Assembly (NCBI GenBank): GCA_937958105.1
Contig: CALFXJ010000033.1
Span: 1-19,750, forward strand
Length of the DNA: 19,750 nt
Source: an uncultured Cellvibrio sp.
Lineage (GTDB): Bacteria; Pseudomonadota; Gammaproteobacteria; Pseudomonadales; Cellvibrionaceae
Direction: 5' to 3'
Shown: piece after piece, positions 1-8,500 of the stretch
How the letters are laid out: the number at the start of each line of letters is the position of its first letter
Numbering within the stretch: the stretch's first letter is position 1
Position numbers and translations under genes: made by a program
Notes under the pieces: model-generated
What the model was told of the DNA's origin: nothing
Database searches by the model: none
Seen by the model: only the letters and a program-made list of their open reading frames with translations

Positions 1-430
1 TAGCCACGTTCGGGTTGGACTCAACGGTACATTCCCATTGCTTCACACCAAACACATCTTCCGGAACTTCAATCACCATGTCCTGCTTCACAGGCGTCTG
101 GCAAGACAAACGCCAGCCTTCACGGGCGTCGCGCTTGGTGAAGTGGCCTTCTTCGGTCGGCAGCATGGAGCCGCCACCGGAAACCACGATGCATTTACAT
201 TGGGCACAGGTTCCGCCGCCACCACAGGCTGATGGCAGAAACAAGCCGGCACCTGAAAGTGTTTGCAGCAATTTACCGCCAGCCGGGACGGTCAGCTTTT
301 TCTCGCCGTTTATATCAATAATGACATCGCCACTGCTGACCAGCTTGGCCCGTGCGATGAGGATGATTGCCACCAGCGCGAACACGATGACCGTGAACAT
401 GACAACACCCAGAGTAATTTCTATGTTCAT
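1..430 (-). CDS. nqrF: Na+-NQR subunit F, N-terminal part (gene runs off the left edge)
   Basis: NqrF is the NADH-oxidising entry subunit of the sodium-pumping NADH:quinone oxidoreductase; it passes electrons from NADH through FAD to a 2Fe-2S centre. Only about 143 residues are visible of the roughly 400 usual for the family. They show one N-terminal membrane helix (about residues 7-26, ending in IARAKL) and the ferredoxin-like domain with cysteines C69, C75, C78 and C110 in the C-x5-C-x2-C...C pattern; the core reads ACGGGGTCAQCKC. The FAD and NADH domains lie outside the window. The ATG at 428-430 begins MNIEITLG, as expected for the family, and has GAGGT (441-445 on the plus strand, read in reverse) at good spacing. 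It follows nqrE by 20 bp as the last of six nqr genes in order. Confidence 0.96.
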   Translation of the reverse strand, partial: MNIEITLGVVMFTVIVFALVAIILIARAKLVSSGDVIIDINGEKKLTVPAGGKLLQTLSGAGLFLPSACGGGGTCAQCKCIVVSGGGSMLPTEEGHFTKRDAREGWRLSCQTPVKQDMVIEVPEDVFGVKQWECTVESNPNVA

Positions 431-450
431 GTTAGGTAATACCTCGCTGA

Positions 451-1059
451 TTACAGGTCAATGCCGCCGAAGGACATGAAGCCTAATGACATCAAACCTA
501 CAGTGATGAAAGTGATACCCAGGCCACGCAAACCTTCCGGCACATCGCTGTACTTCAGTTTTTCACGGACGCCTGCCAGCAGCACGATGGCGATTGCCCA
601 GCCCGCTCCTGAACCAAAACCGAACACAACACTTTCACCGAGGTTGTAGTCACGCTCAACCATGAACAGCACGCCACCCATGATGATACAGTTCACTGTA
701 ATCAGAGGTAGAAACACACCCAGAGCGCCATAGATAGCAGGGAAGAATTTATCGAGGATCATCTCCAGGATCTGTACTACAGCAGCGATTACACCGATGT
801 AAACCACCAGTCCCAGGAAGCTCAGATCAGTATCGGGCAATCCCGCCCATGTCAGTGCACCATTGGCCAGGATGTTGGCGTAGATCAGGTTGTTCAAGGG
901 AACAACGATTGTCTGCACCACAACTACCGCAACCCCCAAACCGAATGCAGCACCGATTTTCTTTGAGATTGCCAAAAAGGAACACATGCCGAGAAAGAAG
1001 CTCAGGGCCATGTTCTCGATAAAAATCGAACGAATAAGCAGGCTTAAATAATATTCCAC
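451..1059 (-). CDS. nqrE: Na+-NQR subunit E, GTG start
   Basis: Integral membrane subunit of Na+-NQR; with NqrD it forms a pseudo-symmetric pair holding an intramembrane iron or iron-sulfur site. From a GTG start at 1057-1059 the product is 202 aa and begins MEYYLSLLIRSIFIENMALS, close to the family's usual N-terminus. Cysteines fall at C26 (FFLGMC) and C124 (ITVNC), matching the two conserved membrane cysteines; C26 has the same number as I recall for the Vibrio protein. An upstream in-frame TTG (1063-1065) would add two residues, but the AGGAGG site at 1067-1072 sits only 1 nt from it and 7 nt from the GTG, so GTG is preferred. About six hydrophobic helices. The nqrD stop codon (1062-1064) lies just before this start, implying translational coupling. 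Confidence 0.96.
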   Translation of the reverse strand: MEYYLSLLIRSIFIENMALSFFLGMCSFLAISKKIGAAFGLGVAVVVVQTIVVPLNNLIYANILANGALTWAGLPDTDLSFLGLVVYIGVIAAVVQILEMILDKFFPAIYGALGVFLPLITVNCIIMGGVLFMVERDYNLGESVVFGFGSGAGWAIAIVLLAGVREKLKYSDVPEGLRGLGITFITVGLMSLGFMSFGGIDL

Positions 1060-1061
1060 GA

Positions 1062-1718
1062 TCAAACCTCCTGCGCTTTCGTGTTAGAGGTAATTCTGAA
1101 TTCCGCAGCCTCAACCTGATTGGTTTTCCATGTGCGCAATGCCCAGATAAAAAGACCAATCAAAAAGAAAGCACTTGGAGGTAACAACAGAAGGCCATTA
1201 GGAACATACCAGCCACCATCCGTGACCAGCGGCAGAATCTCATGCCCCATCAGCTTGCCTGCACCAAATATTTCACGCACAACAGCCAGTGCAATCAGCA
1301 TGGCGCTGTAACCCAGGCCCATACCGATACCGTCGAGGAAGCTGGGGATCGGTGGGTTTTTCATAGCGAAGGCTTCTGCGCGTCCCATAACGATACAGTT
1401 GGTCATGATCAAACCAACGAATACCGAAAGCTGCTTGCTCAGGTCATAAGCAACTGCTTTAAGTACCTGGTCCACCACGATCACGAGGGAACCGATGATG
1501 GTCATCTGTACGATGATACGAATACTGTTAGGCGTGTGATTTCTAACAGTAGATACGAAGAAGCTTGAAAATGCAGTCACCAGGGTCAAGCCAATACACA
1601 TAACCAGAGTAACGCGCAAGCTGCTGGTAACCGCCAGTGCGGAACAGATACCTAAGATCTGCAACGCAATCGGGTTGTTTTTGAAAATTGGATCAAATAG
1701 AAGCTCTTTGACTTTCAT
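1062..1718 (-). CDS. nqrD: Na+-NQR subunit D
   Basis: Membrane subunit of Na+-NQR, structurally paired with NqrE around the intramembrane iron site through which electrons cross the membrane. The 218-aa product starts MKVKELLFDPIFKNNPIALQ, typical of NqrD, and has about six hydrophobic helices. C25 (ILGIC) and C108 (IMTNC, followed by IVMGRAEAFA) are the conserved cysteines; both are offset by four from the positions I recall in Vibrio, as expected for a slightly shorter N-terminus. The ATG at 1716-1718 is 3 bp from the nqrC stop and is preceded by an AAAGGAGAGG Shine-Dalgarno region. Nothing looks degraded. Its C-terminal tail (ITSNTKAQEV) overlaps the nqrE ribosome binding site. Confidence 0.97.
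   Translation of the reverse strand: MKVKELLFDPIFKNNPIALQILGICSALAVTSSLRVTLVMCIGLTLVTAFSSFFVSTVRNHTPNSIRIIVQMTIIGSLVIVVDQVLKAVAYDLSKQLSVFVGLIMTNCIVMGRAEAFAMKNPPIPSFLDGIGMGLGYSAMLIALAVVREIFGAGKLMGHEILPLVTDGGWYVPNGLLLLPPSAFFLIGLFIWALRTWKTNQVEAAEFRITSNTKAQEV
1067..1072 (-). promoter_or_regulatory. Ribosome binding site that fixes the nqrE GTG start
   Basis: Perfect AGGAGG on the minus strand, lying inside the 3' end of nqrD. It is 7 nt from the GTG at 1059 and 1 nt from the in-frame TTG at 1065, so it favours the GTG. Confidence 0.8.
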
Positions 1719-1721
1719 GGG

Positions 1722-2495
1722 TTAAGCCTCTCCTTTGGTGAGATTGGCGAGGAAGGTTTTATAACCATTTTCACCGAGCCAGAAATGCAGCAGGTTGTGT
1801 ACTCCGCGGCCGGTCAAGGTAGCTCCAGACAAACCATCTACCTGGTTCTTCGCATGACTTGAACTCGGATCAACGGATCCCTTTACCACAGAGATGGCAA
1901 CTTCATCATTGGCATATACTTCTTTGCCAATCCACTGCGCTCTCCACTTCGGATTGTCAACTTCACCACCCAGTCCCGGTGTCTCTGCGTGTTCATAAAA
2001 CACCAGACCGGCAACGGTGTTGGCATCAGCTTCCAGCGCCAGAAAGCCATACAGGGTAGACCACAGGCCATAACCTTTGATTGGCAGGATAACTTTCTGC
2101 AGTTTGCCCTGCTCTTCGATCAGGTACACCACAGAATAGTTTTCGCGACGGGAAATCTTGGCGATGTCTTCACTGTCACTCAATGATGTAGACAGAGAAA
2201 AATCCTTGGCTGCTTTCCGCTGATCAAAAGTCTCTGCGTCAACAGCATCGGTGAATTTCCCGGTTTCGAGATCAACTACACGAGGGGTAACGCGCTCATT
2301 GAATACTTCTTCAACGCTCTTTCCTTCCAGCTGCAGGTTAGCAGCAGCAAGAATGTTACGTTTGAAGTCCAACGCTTTGTTAGCCACCTGAGCGGGACGT
2401 AAAAGAACAGCGGTTGCAGAAACAACGATAGAGCACACGAGGCATAAGAGCAGCGTGACAATGATCGTCTTCTTAATCGTATCGTTATTAGCCAC
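1722..2495 (-). CDS. nqrC: Na+-NQR subunit C, GTG start, covalent-FMN subunit
   Basis: Periplasm-facing Na+-NQR subunit carrying a covalently bound FMN that takes part in the electron path across the membrane. From a GTG start at 2493-2495 the product is 257 aa, beginning MANNDTIKKT, the usual family start and length. One N-terminal membrane helix spans about residues 11-33. The flavin-transfer motif is DGLSGATLT; the FMN-bearing threonine of SGAT is T226 here (T225 in Vibrio as I recall). An in-frame ATG at 2514-2516 would add seven residues (MLSGGWH), but GGAGG at 2503-2507 is 7 nt from the GTG and lies inside that extension. The gene overlaps the end of nqrB by 8 bp. Maturation needs the flavin transferase ApbE, often encoded after nqrF and so outside this window. 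Confidence 0.96.
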   Translation of the reverse strand: MANNDTIKKTIIVTLLLCLVCSIVVSATAVLLRPAQVANKALDFKRNILAAANLQLEGKSVEEVFNERVTPRVVDLETGKFTDAVDAETFDQRKAAKDFSLSTSLSDSEDIAKISRRENYSVVYLIEEQGKLQKVILPIKGYGLWSTLYGFLALEADANTVAGLVFYEHAETPGLGGEVDNPKWRAQWIGKEVYANDEVAISVVKGSVDPSSSHAKNQVDGLSGATLTGRGVHNLLHFWLGENGYKTFLANLTKGEA

Positions 2496-3693
2496 GTGCC
2501 AACCTCCGCTTAACATTTGCTTGAACTACGACGTGGTCAATCAGCGGTGCAAACAGGTTGGCAAACAGGATCGCCAACATCATACCTTCCGGGAAAGCGG
2601 GGTTTACCACACGCACCAGCACCACCATCAAACCAATCAAAGCACCGAACCAGAGCTTACCGACGTTGGTCATTGCTGCAGACACCGGGTCGGTCGCCAT
2701 GAAGATCATGCCGAAAGCGAAGCCGCCGAGAACCATGTGCCAGTACCAGGGCATTGCCATCATCGGGTTGGATTCCGGATTGCCGACCAGATTGAACAAT
2801 AAGGCAGTACCCATCATTCCAACCATGACACCCAGAACGATACGCCAGGAGGCGATACCCATGAACAGCAGAACTGCACCACCAATGAAGATAGCCAGTG
2901 TTGATGTTTCACCGATCGAGCCATGCATATTGCCGAAGAAAGCATCCATCCAGGTGAGGCCACCCTTCAGGGCTTCCATACCATCCTGCGCAGCGATGGA
3001 AAGCGCGGTTGCACCTGTGTATCCATCGACGGCAGTCCAGACGGCATCGCCGGAGATTTCAGCAGGATAAGCAAAGAACAGAAACGCACGGCCAGCCAGC
3101 GCCGGGTTTACAAAGTTTTTACCGGTTCCACCGAATACTTCTTTACCAATCACTACACCGAAGCTGATGCCCAGTGCTGCCTGCCACAGCGGAATATCCG
3201 GCGGACAGATCAGAGCGAAAAGAACGGAGGTAACAAAGAAGCCTTCGTTAACTTCATGGCCGCGGATCATGGCGAAGAGAACTTCCCAGAAACCACCCAC
3301 CGCAAAGACAACAAAGTAAATAGGTACAAAATAAGCAGCACCGTGCCAGAAACAATCCCAGACACTTTGCGGATCATAACCGGCAAACAAGCCGATAAAC
3401 GCACCGCGCCAGCCTTCCACCGCGGTCAGGCCCATGTCAGCCATGATGGTGTTAGCCTGGAAGCCGAGGTTGTACATGCCGTAGAACATGGCAGGGAAAG
3501 TACACAGCCACACAGTAATCATGATGCGCTTGAGGTCGATACCGTCGCGAACATGAGAGGTGGTCTTGGTCACATCGGCAGGACGATAAAAGATGGTATC
3601 TACCGCTTCATACAGCGCATACCACTTTTCGTGTTTGCCACCTTTGTGGAAGTTTGGCTCGATCTTATCGAGAAAATTACGCAGGAAATTCAT
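2488..3693 (-). CDS. nqrB: Na+-NQR subunit B, membrane subunit with covalent FMN
   Basis: Largest membrane subunit of Na+-NQR, thought to form much of the sodium path and to hold covalent FMN, riboflavin and the quinone-side region. The product is 401 aa, slightly shorter than the roughly 410-415 aa of Vibrio, with about ten hydrophobic helices. The flavinylation motif reads DGYTGATALS, with the FMN-acceptor threonine at T229; the residue before GAT is Thr where Ser is common, which the ApbE motif allows. Family landmarks include the loop GGTGKNFVNPALAGRAF (about 188-204) and a GFAFGMIFMATDPVSA helix and loop near the C-terminus. The ATG at 3691-3693 is 3 bp after the nqrA stop, with AGGAGGG inside the nqrA 3' end. 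Its last codons overlap nqrC. Confidence 0.97.
   Translation of the reverse strand: MNFLRNFLDKIEPNFHKGGKHEKWYALYEAVDTIFYRPADVTKTTSHVRDGIDLKRIMITVWLCTFPAMFYGMYNLGFQANTIMADMGLTAVEGWRGAFIGLFAGYDPQSVWDCFWHGAAYFVPIYFVVFAVGGFWEVLFAMIRGHEVNEGFFVTSVLFALICPPDIPLWQAALGISFGVVIGKEVFGGTGKNFVNPALAGRAFLFFAYPAEISGDAVWTAVDGYTGATALSIAAQDGMEALKGGLTWMDAFFGNMHGSIGETSTLAIFIGGAVLLFMGIASWRIVLGVMVGMMGTALLFNLVGNPESNPMMAMPWYWHMVLGGFAFGMIFMATDPVSAAMTNVGKLWFGALIGLMVVLVRVVNPAFPEGMMLAILFANLFAPLIDHVVVQANVKRRLARG
2503..2507 (-). promoter_or_regulatory. Ribosome binding site that fixes the nqrC GTG start
   Basis: GGAGG on the minus strand within the last codons of nqrB, 7 nt upstream of the GTG at 2495. It argues against the ATG at 2516, which lies upstream of this site. 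Confidence 0.75.
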
Positions 3694-3696
3694 CTA

Positions 3697-5040
3697 TTAA
3701 CCCTCCTTCTCGATAAGGGTGAGGTTGTCACGCAAGATCGGGCCGTATTCATATTTGCCTGGGCACACAAAGGTACACAGAGCCAGATCTTCCTCATCCA
3801 ATTCCAGAGCACCGAGTTTCTGGGCAGTATCCGTATCCCCCACGATCAGCGAACGCAGCAGCTGGGTAGGCAGGATATCCAGCGGCATGACGTTTTCGTA
3901 CGAGCCAACCGGAACCATTGCACGCTCACTGCCGTTAGTAGTGGTGGTGAAGCTGAATTTCTTACCTCTCAACAGGCCAGAGGTATAGATACGCAAGGTA
4001 GAGAAGAAGCCGAAGCCGGGACGCAGGTAGTGCAGCATCGGACGGTCGCGTCCTTCCAGCAGCACGGATACCTGGTTGTGGTAGCGGCCAAGGAAGGCGA
4101 ACGGACCACGTGCGGTACGGCCACCAAATACAGAACCGGAAATCAGACGGTTTTCACCGGCCTTAAGTTGTCCGGCAGTCAGTTCTTCCAGGCTGGCACC
4201 CAGACGGGTACGCACCAGGCGCGGTTGCTCAACCTGAGGACCGGCAAGGGATACAACGCGGTCAGTGAACAGCTTACCCGTGGTAAACAGCTTACCGAAG
4301 GCGATGACGTCCTGGTAACCGATAGTCCAGACAGTCTTGGTAGCGCTGACGGGATCCAGGAAGTGAATATGAGTGCCAGCATTACCAGCCGGGTGAATGC
4401 CACCGAACTCTTTCACGACAACGCGCTCATTGTTAGGCGCAGCAATATCAGCACCCGGAGCCTTGCACAGGAAGAGCTTACCCTCGGTAAGACGAGACAG
4501 CACAGTAATACCATGGATGAAATCCTCGGCATGCTCACGGATGATGACATCCGGACGGGCTGCGAGAGGGTTGGTATCTGTGGCGGTAATAAAGATGGAG
4601 TGAGGTTTGCTGTCGAGCGCGGGGACTTTGCTGAACGGACGGGTACGAAGTGCGGTCCATAGCCCGGCATTGTTCAGATTGCCGCGTACGACCTCAGCGG
4701 ACAATCCAGCAAGATCTGCGGCGCTGTAGGAGGGAAATACTTCAGCCTCGTCACCTTCGACATCGATAACGACTGATTGCAGTACCCGGCCTTCGCCACG
4801 GTTGATGGCTGACACGGTACCCGCAGCTGGGGCGGTGTATCTGATGCCTTCAGTTTTCTTGTCAGTAAATAATAGTTGTCCGAGCTTGACCTTGTCCCCT
4901 GCCTGTACTGCCATGGTGGGCTTCATACCGTGGTAATCGAAGCCGATAACAGCAACAGAGCGGACCTTAGGACCATCAAAGATGGTTTGCTCGGGCGTAC
5001 CGGATATAGGTAAATCCAATCCCCGACGGATCTTTATCAT
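3697..5040 (-). CDS. nqrA: Na+-NQR subunit A, first gene of the nqr operon
   Basis: Cytoplasmic Na+-NQR subunit without a tightly bound redox cofactor; implicated in quinone binding. From the ATG at 5038-5040 the product is 447 aa (446 in Vibrio as I recall), starting MIKIRRGLDLPISGTPEQ, the characteristic opening. A GTG six codons upstream (5056-5058) gives the extra residues MIRQSR, which the family lacks, so I reject it. Landmarks include HYHGMKP-like FDYHGMKPTM near residue 35 and IHPAGNAGTHIHFLDPV in the middle. The C-terminus contains CTFVCPGKYEYGPILRDNL, also typical. The Shine-Dalgarno is weak (AGGCAGAG about 4 nt upstream). The gene diverges from mfd across about 0.5 kb. Confidence 0.97.
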   Translation of the reverse strand: MIKIRRGLDLPISGTPEQTIFDGPKVRSVAVIGFDYHGMKPTMAVQAGDKVKLGQLLFTDKKTEGIRYTAPAAGTVSAINRGEGRVLQSVVIDVEGDEAEVFPSYSAADLAGLSAEVVRGNLNNAGLWTALRTRPFSKVPALDSKPHSIFITATDTNPLAARPDVIIREHAEDFIHGITVLSRLTEGKLFLCKAPGADIAAPNNERVVVKEFGGIHPAGNAGTHIHFLDPVSATKTVWTIGYQDVIAFGKLFTTGKLFTDRVVSLAGPQVEQPRLVRTRLGASLEELTAGQLKAGENRLISGSVFGGRTARGPFAFLGRYHNQVSVLLEGRDRPMLHYLRPGFGFFSTLRIYTSGLLRGKKFSFTTTTNGSERAMVPVGSYENVMPLDILPTQLLRSLIVGDTDTAQKLGALELDEEDLALCTFVCPGKYEYGPILRDNLTLIEKEG

Positions 5041-5074
5041 ACGACTCTGCCTAATCACTCGTTGGATAACGTTA

Positions 5075-5105
5075 GCTCAGCGAAGCCTGAGCCTCTTATG
5101 AGAGG
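5075..5105 (-). promoter_or_regulatory. Two tandem stem-loops in the nqrA leader
   Basis: Two perfect inverted repeats sit back to back 35-65 nt upstream of the nqrA ATG. CCTCT/AGAGG (5092-5096 and 5101-5105, loop of 4) is followed by GCTCAG/CTGAGC (5075-5080 and 5087-5092, loop of 6). The 8-bp palindrome TAACGTTA (5067-5074) adjoins them. No U-run follows, so they do not form an intrinsic terminator. A role in the nqr 5' UTR is inference only. Confidence 0.35.
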
Positions 5106-5342
5106 AGTATTGAACGCGCGGCATATTCTCAACCAACATATCAAACCGATGCTGGAGCCGATGAAGTTAGGAAGATATCGGAAGCTGCGCGTTAGTCCCC
5201 TGGTTGGCGATAAAACCCTGCTGTTTTATACGCCGGCACTAGACCAAGGATGCCAATGTCGGTTGCCCGACCCGGAGCTGCACAAGGTGACCCCCAGCAT
5301 ACACCGCATACTGACAAGCTAGTGGCCCATAAAAACGCGGCA

Positions 5343-5348
5343 ATTATA
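5343..5348 (-). promoter_or_regulatory. Candidate -10 box for the nqr operon
   Basis: Perfect TATAAT on the minus strand. No good -35 hexamer lies at 16-18 bp (the sequence there is TGGTCT-like), so activator help or chance is possible. If used, the nqrA leader would be about 295 nt long. Confidence 0.3.
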
Positions 5349-5564
5349 AAGATGGTATCCGGCAAAGACCAGAGCGATGCCCTCTTTTTATGCAGAAAAG
5401 ATTCATCAAATGATGCTTCGTCTTTATATAGCGCAGCGATTTTTGTCTTGGGCAGACTGAACGCGCAGGATTACTCAATTCCAGCAACCCACTGGCCAAA
5501 CGGGTACAGACCCCGCCCAAAGACAGGTACAATGCCGCCTTCCAAGATTTATGCGTTGTTGATT

Positions 5565-8500
5565 ATGACCTCATACCAACCCAATGCCCTCCCACCTCAA
5601 GCCAAGCCCGGCGACCGTCAATTCTGGGGGCAGCTCCACGGCAGCGCCCAAACCCTGGCAATCGCCAATGCCGCCCGCCGCTTCGCCGGTTTAAGCCTGG
5701 TCGTCACCGCTGACACGAGCAGTGCCATCCGCATTGAGAATGAATTACGTTTTTTTACCAACGCAGAACAACAGCTGCCGGTGCTGCATCTGGCAGACTG
5801 GGAAACCCTGCCCTACGACACGATTTCTCCACACCAGGACATCGTTTCTGAACGCTTGAGCACGCTTTACAAACTGCCCAGCGTAAAACAGGGCATCCTG
5901 GTTACGCCCATCACTACCCTGCTCCAGCGACTGATGCCGCTGGACTACCTGCTGGGCAACAGCCTGATGGTCAGTCGCGGTGAGCAGATCGATATCAACA
6001 GCCTGCGACGCAACCTGGAAAAGGCGGGTTATCACTGCGTCGACACCGTATTCGAACACGGCGAATTTGCGGTACGCGGCTCGCTGATCGACATTTATCC
6101 CATGGGCAGCGAGCTGCCCTACCGCATCGACCTGTTTGACGATGAAATTGAGACGCTGCGCACCTTTGATCCAGAAACGCAGCTGACCATCCAGCAGGTT
6201 GATTCCATTCAACTGCTACCTGCAAAAGAGTTCCCGCTCGATAAAAACGGGATTCAGCTGTTTCGCCAGCAATGGCATGAGCGCTTCGATGTAAACTCTA
6301 AAGACTGTCCGGTTTATCAGGACGTGAACGCGGGCATCTCTCCGGCAGGTATCGAATATTACCTGCCGCTGTTCTTCAAAACCTGCAGCACGCTGTTTGA
6401 TTACCTGCCCGAGTCAACCTGCATCTATGCGCTGGGTGATATCGAGAAGGCTGCAGAAAATTTCTGGATTGAAACTTACCGTCGCTACGAAAGCCGGCGG
6501 GTTGATCCGCAGCGCCCCATCCTGCCGCCACGCGACATTTATCTGCCCATCGACGAACTCTTTGCGCAGCTGAAACCCTTCTCCCGCGTATTCGTTGACT
6601 CGGCCCCTGCCGCCGATAAGGCCGGTCATTTTAATTTCTCCACCAGTCTGCCGCCGAGCCTGCCGATCCGGGCACAGTCCGATAACCCGATGGCCGCCGT
6701 GCAGGCCTTCCTGATGGAGTTCGAAGGGCGGGTGTTATTCTGCGCGGACTCGGCCGGCCGCCGCGAAACCTTGCTGGAGCTGTTGGGGCGCATCCGTAAG
6801 CTGCCCAAGGTTGTGGAAGACTGGAACGAGTTTTGTGAAGTATCCGAGCCACTGGCCATTACCGTGGCACCCCTCGAGCAGGGTCTGCTGCAAACGGCGG
6901 ATAACAACCACTCTGCCCTTGCGCTGATCGCCGAGTCGCAGTTGTTCGGTGAGCGCGTGCAGCAGCAACGCCGCCGCAAACAGGTGCAGGACAATGCCGA
7001 CCTAATTGTTAAAAACCTTACGGAATTAAAACCCGGCGCCCCGGTGGTGCATATCGATCACGGTGTAGGCCGTTATCGCGGACTCGAAACCATTACGGTC
7101 GACGATCAGACCAATGAATTTCTCACGCTGGAATACGCCGACGAAGCCAAGCTTTACGTACCCGTCACCAACCTGCATCTGATCAGTCGTTACAGCGGCT
7201 CCGATGAAGAACTTGCCCCGCTGCACAAACTGGGCAGTGATGCGTGGCAGAAAGCGAAACGCAAAGCGGCCGAACAGATTCGCGATACTGCCGCAGAACT
7301 GCTGGATATCTACGCGCGTCGTGCTGCCCGCAAAGGTCATGCCTTTGAAGATCCCAAGGTGGCCTACGACAACTTTGCGAGCGCCTTCCCGTTCGAAGAA
7401 ACCCCGGATCAGCAGCGCGCCATCGAAGCTGTGATCGCCGACATGCTGTCCCCCAAACCCATGGATCGCCTGGTATGCGGCGATGTAGGTTTCGGCAAGA
7501 CAGAAGTGGCCATGCGCGCAGCATTCATTGCCTCTCATTCGGGAAAACAGGTGGCCATACTGGCTCCGACCACCCTGCTCGCTCAACAGCACTATGAATC
7601 CCTCAAGGATCGCTTTGCCGAGTGGCCGATTACCATTGAAGTGCTCTCGCGCTTCCGCACCAACAAAGAAGTTGAAGAAGTGCAACAGCGTCTGGCAGAG
7701 GGCAAGATTGATATCATCGTCGGCACACACAAACTGCTACAGCCGGATATCAAATACAAAAACCTCGGCTTGTTGATCATCGATGAAGAACACCGCTTCG
7801 GCGTTCGCCAGAAAGAGCAGCTCAAGGCAATGCGGGCAGAGATCGATATCCTCACGCTGACCGCCACCCCGATTCCACGGACATTGAATATGTCCATGGC
7901 CGGCATCCGGGATTTATCCATCATCGCTACACCACCGGCACGCCGCCTGTCAGTAAAAACCTTCGTGCGGCAATATGATGAAGCAGCCATCAAAGAAGCG
8001 ATCCTGCGGGAAATTCTGCGCGGTGGTCAGGTTTACTACCTGCACAACGAAGTGAAAACCATCGAAAAAGTTGCGCGGGACCTGCAGGAACTGATTCCTG
8101 AAGCCCGCATCGGCATCGGGCACGGCCAGATGCGCGAGCGGGATCTGGAACGGGTCATGTCCGACTTTTATCACAAACGTTTCAATATCCTGCTGTGCAC
8201 AACCATCATTGAAACTGGCATCGACGTACCCAATGCCAACACCATCATCATCGACCGGGCCGACAAATTCGGACTCGCGCAACTGCATCAGCTGCGCGGC
8301 CGTGTCGGGCGCTCGCACCACCAGGCTTACGCTTATCTGCTGACACCTGATAAGCGCTCCATGACAGGCGATGCCGTCAAGCGCCTCGAAGCCATTGCCA
8401 ATGCCGAAGATCTGGGAGCAGGTTTTACACTGGCAACTTACGACATGGAGATTCGCGGTACAGGAGAGTTACTGGGCGAAGAACAGTCCGGTCAGATTCA

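Larger units (their letters stand above)
5041..5564. other. Divergent intergenic region between nqrA and mfd
   Basis: About 524 bp between two divergent genes, so promoters for both should lie here. On the minus strand a perfect TATAAT is found at 5343-5348, without a convincing -35. On the plus strand possible mfd elements are TTCATC (5402-5407) with TATATA (5425-5430) at 17 bp spacing, and TACAAT at 5528-5533; both are weak. The stretch 5062-5322 is open in one plus frame (86 codons) but shows no recognisable protein features. The mfd frame is also open back to 5250, well beyond the family's usual N-terminus. I see no tRNA, repeat or mobile element. Confidence 0.6.

Noticed and set aside
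2923..4662. Long plus-strand open frame of 579 codons opposite nqrB and nqrA
   Set aside because: It is antisense to two certain, conserved genes, crosses their junction, and its translation is polar and unstructured without any recognisable motif. Open antisense frames are common opposite GC-biased codons.
5062..5322. 86-codon plus-strand frame between nqrA and mfd
   Set aside because: No family resemblance and no Shine-Dalgarno; it lies in a region expected to hold divergent promoters.
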